Assembly: GCA_037189845.1 (NCBI GenBank)
Contig: JBBCIS010000001.1
Location: forward strand, 62,001-126,000
Direction: 5' to 3'
DNA from: JAMLHH01 sp037189845
GTDB lineage: Bacteria; Bacteroidota; Bacteroidia; Chitinophagales; JADIYW01
Length of the DNA: 64,000 nucleotides
A program made the position numbers and the translations under genes. Numbering within the stretch: the first letter of the stretch is position 1; every line of letters begins with the position of its first letter. The notes under the pieces were generated by a model that saw nothing but the letters and a program-made list of their open reading frames with translations, made no database searches and was not told where the DNA came from. Shown here one piece after another: positions 60,764-64,000 of the stretch.

Positions 60764-61132
60764 ATGTCATCACTCAGAGTTTATGAATACGCTAAATGTG
60801 GAACCTGTGTCAAAGCAAAGAAGTTTTTGAAAGCCAACGATGTGAAATTTCAGGAAGTTCCGATAGTAGATACGCCACCCACATTAGATGAATTGAAGAA
60901 AATGCTGGAATATCTGAAAGCCAAAGGACAAAAAATCAATAAGCTGTTCAATACATCTGGTATTTTGTACAAAGAAATGGAATTGTCTAAAAAACTTCCT
61001 TCCATGACAGAAGATGAATCTTTAGACCTTTTGGCTCAGCACGGAAAATTAATCAAACGGCCTTTTGTTTTATTGAAAAACGATGGTGTTGTTGGTTTCA
61101 ATGAAGACGAGTGGAAAGAGAAAATTTTATAA
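60764..61132 (+). CDS. ArsC/Spx/MgsR-family protein
   Basis: 122 residues, thioredoxin-like. YAKCGTCVKAKKFL (residues about 9-22) carries the family cysteine pair C12 and C15, and RPFVLLKNDGVVGFNEDEW near the C-terminus is the matching cis-proline region. Relatives include arsenate reductase, the redox-sensing regulator Spx, and YffB of unknown role. The CxxC arrangement and length fit Spx/YffB better than a dedicated arsenate reductase, and no ars genes are near. Confidence 0.88.
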   Translation: MSSLRVYEYAKCGTCVKAKKFLKANDVKFQEVPIVDTPPTLDELKKMLEYLKAKGQKINKLFNTSGILYKEMELSKKLPSMTEDESLDLLAQHGKLIKRPFVLLKNDGVVGFNEDEWKEKIL

Positions 61133-61160
61133 GGATTGTTTGATGGTTGAATTCAGCATC

Positions 61161-61190
61161 TAATACTCAATACCCAATACCTGATACTAT
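61161..61190 (+). repeat. CAATACC short tandem motif, copy 2
   Basis: Degenerate units TAATAC/TCAATAC/CCAATAC/CTGATAC directly upstream of the helicase ATG at 61195. The 19 nt at 61162-61180 are identical to 27445-27463. Confidence 0.7.
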
Positions 61191-61194
61191 AAAA

Positions 61195-62466
61195 ATGACT
61201 TTTAAAGATTTACAGCTCCACCCGACTTTGCTGCAGGCATTAGAGGACGTAAAGTATACAGAACCTACAGAAATTCAATCTCAGGCGATTCCGGTAGTAT
61301 TGGAACGAAAAGATGTTTTGGGTTGTGCGCAGACTGGTACAGGTAAAACGGCTGCATTTGTATTGCCGGTTTTACATCAGATCCTGACTTTGCTGGAACA
61401 GCAATCTATTACAAAAAAGGAGCTGAAATGTCTTATTCTTGCTCCCACGCGCGAACTGGCCATTCAGATCAATGATTATGTAGAGAAAATGGTTCGTTAT
61501 TCTAATATTCGTCATGCTGTAGTGTATGGAGGTATTGATATCGATCAGCAGATAGTACAGTTGAAAAAGATTCATCCTCAGATTCTGATAGTTACACCGG
61601 GGCGTTTTCTGGATGTTTACAGCTATAAGTTCATCAGCTTAAAGCATGTCAAATTTTTAGTACTGGATGAAGCAGACAGGATGCTGGAGCTGGGCTTCAA
61701 AAAAGATTTGCAGGCGATCATTCAATTGCTGCCGAAGGCAAGACAAACTATGTTGTTTTCAGCCACTTTACCCGAAAAAATTCAATCTTTAGCTAAAGAA
61801 ATACTTCGTGAACCTGTATATATAGAGGTGGCTCCGGCAGCCACTACGTCAGCTCAGATAGAGCAATGGCTGTATCCTGTCAGTACAGAAAATAAAGTCA
61901 GGCTGATGGTACATCTCATTAAAAAGCTCAAGCCAAAGAGCATGATTGTTTTTGCCAAAACAAAAGCCGGAGTGGACAGATTGGTGGAAGCATTGGAAAG
62001 AGAGCGGATTGTCTCAGAAGCATTGCACAGCGACCGTTCCCAGCAGGTGAGAATCAGGTTGCTGGATGAATTTAAAAAAGGTAAGCTCAAAATTCTGGTG
62101 GCTACAGACATCGCTGCAAGAGGTTTGGATATTGACGGAATTGAGTATGTAATCAATTATGATGTGCCTCTGGAACCTGAAGTATATGTGCATCGTGTTG
62201 GTCGTACGGGTAGGGCAGCGGCTACCGGAAAAGCTTTTACACTTGTACCTCCGGAAGACTGGAATCTGGTAGAGAAAATACAGAAAGTCACCCGGCAGGA
62301 AATTCCATTTGAACTTCAGCATCCTTTTATCATTCCATTGGGTTTTACGAAGAAAAAAGAGCTTGCAGAGAAAGTGGTTTTACCTCCGGCTCCGGTCAAA
62401 AAGAAAAAGCCTACCTCAAAAGACAGAAAAAGACAACAGGCGCATAAGGGGAAAAATAAATCTTGA
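61195..62466 (+). CDS. DEAD-box RNA helicase
   Basis: 423 residues from ATG 61195 (the frame opens at 61147, inside the repeat motif, and is not coding). All motifs are present: Q motif EPTEIQSQAIPVVL, motif I AQTGTGKTAAF, PTRELA, TPGR, DEAD, SAT, and motif VI HRVGRTGRAA, with a C-terminal basic tail (KKKKPTSKDRKRQQAHK) that binds RNA. Likely works in ribosome assembly or mRNA turnover, in the RhlE-like branch. Follows the ArsC/Spx-like gene by about 60 nt. Confidence 0.94.
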   Translation: MTFKDLQLHPTLLQALEDVKYTEPTEIQSQAIPVVLERKDVLGCAQTGTGKTAAFVLPVLHQILTLLEQQSITKKELKCLILAPTRELAIQINDYVEKMVRYSNIRHAVVYGGIDIDQQIVQLKKIHPQILIVTPGRFLDVYSYKFISLKHVKFLVLDEADRMLELGFKKDLQAIIQLLPKARQTMLFSATLPEKIQSLAKEILREPVYIEVAPAATTSAQIEQWLYPVSTENKVRLMVHLIKKLKPKSMIVFAKTKAGVDRLVEALERERIVSEALHSDRSQQVRIRLLDEFKKGKLKILVATDIAARGLDIDGIEYVINYDVPLEPEVYVHRVGRTGRAAATGKAFTLVPPEDWNLVEKIQKVTRQEIPFELQHPFIIPLGFTKKKELAEKVVLPPAPVKKKKPTSKDRKRQQAHKGKNKS

Positions 62467-62512
62467 TACTCGGTAGAAAATCCTTTAAATTAAGGATAGT
62501 AAAAATCAACGT

Positions 62513-63049
62513 ATGAAAATTTTGTGCTTTGCAGGAAGTAACAGCAGCCAGTCTATCAATAAAAAGCTGGTACGTGCTACTATGAAATATTTTGAAGGTC
62601 AGGAGTTGACCTTGCTGGATTTGAATGATTTTGAAACCAGTATTTTTTCCATAGACAGAGAGAAAAACGGATATCCTGAAGTGATTCAAAATTTCGTACA
62701 ACTGATATCAGAACATGATGCCATCATTGTTTCACTTGCGGAAAATAACAGTACATATTCTACCGCTTTTAAAAATATCCTGGACTGGAGTTCCAGATTT
62801 AATCTGAAATTTTTTGCTGAAAAACCTATGTTGCTGATGTCCACTTCTCCCGGAGGGTATGGCGGGGGCAATGTCATGAATGCTGCCAAAAATCAGTTTC
62901 CAAAACACGCAGCCCAGGTTGTGGAGACATTTTCTTTGCCTTTATTTAATAAAAGCTTTGATGCTGAAAATCTGGAAATCATTGACGAAGAACTCAAATC
63001 CCGGCATCAGGATACAATCACTCAGTTTAAAAAGTCGCTTGGAATCTAA
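62513..63049 (+). CDS. NAD(P)H-dependent FMN reductase family protein
   Basis: 178 residues with a flavodoxin fold. ILCFAGSNSSQSINKKLVRA (residues about 3-22) is the FMN phosphate loop, VSLAENNSTYSTAFKNILDW (about 74-93) the NADPH-FMN contact strand, and LMSTSPGGYGGGNVMNA the isoalloxazine-binding loop. It reduces FMN or a quinone-like acceptor with NAD(P)H. Its acceptor is unknown. It lies about 45 nt downstream of the helicase gene. Confidence 0.9.
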   Translation: MKILCFAGSNSSQSINKKLVRATMKYFEGQELTLLDLNDFETSIFSIDREKNGYPEVIQNFVQLISEHDAIIVSLAENNSTYSTAFKNILDWSSRFNLKFFAEKPMLLMSTSPGGYGGGNVMNAAKNQFPKHAAQVVETFSLPLFNKSFDAENLEIIDEELKSRHQDTITQFKKSLGI

Positions 63050-63122
63050 AAATTATAGCAATCATTAATTAATATCAAATCCGTACTTAATCTATTACAT
63101 TCGCAGAATTATTCTTACGAAG

Positions 63123-64000
63123 ATGGATAGGTTTGGAACAAAGTTTCAAGGTTATTTGATGGCGCTGACTGCTGCAATGTTATGGGGCATATCAGGTGCC
63201 TGTGTGCAGTATTTATTTCAGGAAAAAGGGATACCTCCGGAATGGCTGGTTGGCGTAAGAATGCTGTTTTCCGGTTCAGTGCTATTGCTGATTGCTTACT
63301 TTCAGTATGGCAATTCGGTATTTGATATTTGGAAAGATAAGACGGATCGCTGGAAAATTTTATCATTCGGATGGATCGGTATGCTTTCTGTTCAGTATAC
63401 ATATTTTGTAGCTATCGGGCATTCAAATGCCGCTACAGCAACTATTTTACAGTATTTAGGTCCGGTAATTATTGCAGTTTATGTCTGTATAAGGGAATGG
63501 CGAAAACCTCAGCTGTATGAAGTAACTGCTTTGGTCCTTGCACTACTGGGGGTGTTTTTATTAGTGACACACGGGAAAATCAACCGGCTAACTATTTCAG
63601 ATAAAGCTTTATTCTGGGGAATACTTTCAGCATTTGCACTGGCTGTATATACACTGCAACCCGTTAAATTATTACAGAAATATCCGGCAACAACCGTGGT
63701 TGGATGGGGAATGCTGACAGGTGGAGTGACTTTTTCTTTTGTGCAGCCGCCGTGGCAGGTAGAAGGAGTAATAGATTTAGCCTCATTGTTGAATATAGGT
63801 TTTGTCGTAATATTCGGGACATTGATTGCATTCTACATTTTCCTGCTCAGTGTCAAACAAATAGGAGGTGTTGAAGCCAGCTTATTAGCTTGTGCAGAAC
63901 CTTTATCTGCTACAATTATCGCTTTAACATGGTTGAATGTACCTTTCACCTGGATGGATTGGATAGGTGGAGCAAGCATTATTGCTACCATACTTTTATT
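63123..64000 (+). CDS. EamA/DMT-family transporter, C-terminus outside the window
   Basis: 292 codons are visible from ATG 63123 and the frame is still open at base 64000, so the gene is cut by the window edge. Ten membrane helices are expected in two EamA repeats: the first starts ALTAAMLWGISGACVQYLF, the second with LFWGILSAFALAVYTLQPVK and ASLLACAEPLSATIIALTWL. The family exports or imports small metabolites; the substrate is not evident. TACATTCG at 63096-63103 is a near match to the -7 box. It lies about 70 nt after the FMN reductase gene. Confidence 0.9.
   Translation, partial: MDRFGTKFQGYLMALTAAMLWGISGACVQYLFQEKGIPPEWLVGVRMLFSGSVLLLIAYFQYGNSVFDIWKDKTDRWKILSFGWIGMLSVQYTYFVAIGHSNAATATILQYLGPVIIAVYVCIREWRKPQLYEVTALVLALLGVFLLVTHGKINRLTISDKALFWGILSAFALAVYTLQPVKLLQKYPATTVVGWGMLTGGVTFSFVQPPWQVEGVIDLASLLNIGFVVIFGTLIAFYIFLLSVKQIGGVEASLLACAEPLSATIIALTWLNVPFTWMDWIGGASIIATILL

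Noticed and set aside
1..64000. tRNA genes, rRNA genes, CRISPR arrays, insertion sequences, replication origin
   Set aside because: I looked for T-loop GTTCGA-type motifs, regularly spaced repeats, transposase motifs and DnaA-box clusters and found none that I could support.

Overview
The window comes from a member of the Bacteroidota, probably of the Chitinophagales/Sphingobacteriales side. Evidence: a SusC/SusD pair, a secreted protein with a type IX secretion C-terminal domain, bacillithiol synthase BshA, a single-gene methylmalonyl-CoA mutase, SPII lipoproteins, and repeated Bacteroidota-type -7 promoter boxes (TAnnTTTG) lying 3-50 nt before start codons. I see no rRNA, tRNA, CRISPR array, prophage or intact insertion sequence.

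Layout. 1-9.9 kb is housekeeping: the end of a DUF2723 membrane protein, a methyltransferase and a 2OG-Fe(II) oxygenase; mscL; bshA; folD; a uridine-kinase-type P-loop kinase; two small genes; then argB-argE-tlpA overlapping on the minus strand. 10.4-16.5 kb is an AT-rich defence-type island: vsr, a controller-protein gene behind a C-box palindrome, a C5-cytosine methyltransferase, a protein with two GHKL ATPase domains and a cadherin/VCBS-like N-terminal domain, a receiver-like protein, and the decayed remains of an HNH restriction enzyme. From the controller onward the genes overlap or nearly touch, so they look like one transcription unit. 16.6-28.7 kb is a nutrient-uptake-like locus: susC, susD, three tandem paralogous DoxX-like membrane proteins, a phytoene-dehydrogenase-like FAD oxidoreductase and a YeiH-type transporter. 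28.8-30.1 kb has a VapBC-like pair and a frameshifted XRE regulator.

30.2-42 kb holds a TauE/SafE permease, a DinB-like protein, a DUF3127 OB-fold protein, a type II thioesterase and a Sfp-type phosphopantetheinyl transferase without an adjacent megasynthase, an RsmI-like methyltransferase, DUF6985 and DUF3109 proteins, pyrR-pyrB, mscS, a lipoprotein and methylmalonyl-CoA mutase. 42.1-48.2 kb (minus strand) is an ECF sigma factor, a membrane TPR protein in the anti-sigma position, a large secreted TPR-CHAT peptidase anchored by a C-terminal helix, a lipoprotein and a phosphodiester glycosidase. 48.4-64 kb has slyD, a rhomboid-fold protein lacking both catalytic residues, dedA, a gamma carbonic anhydrase, two secreted proteins of unknown function, a ParE-type pair with a broken toxin, mfd, the T9SS cargo protein, an ArsC/Spx-like protein, a DEAD-box helicase, an FMN reductase and the start of an EamA transporter.

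The intergenic DNA carries a dispersed structured repeat (five copies framed by GGGATAGARCG-type and GATAGCCCGG-type boxes), smaller TGAG..TCGAAG palindromes that in several cases sit inside it, a 94-nt inverted repeat, a triple-hairpin cluster and short degenerate tandem motifs. The two candidates for a little-described system are the GHKL/receiver restriction-modification island and the sigma / TPR / periplasmic CHAT operon.
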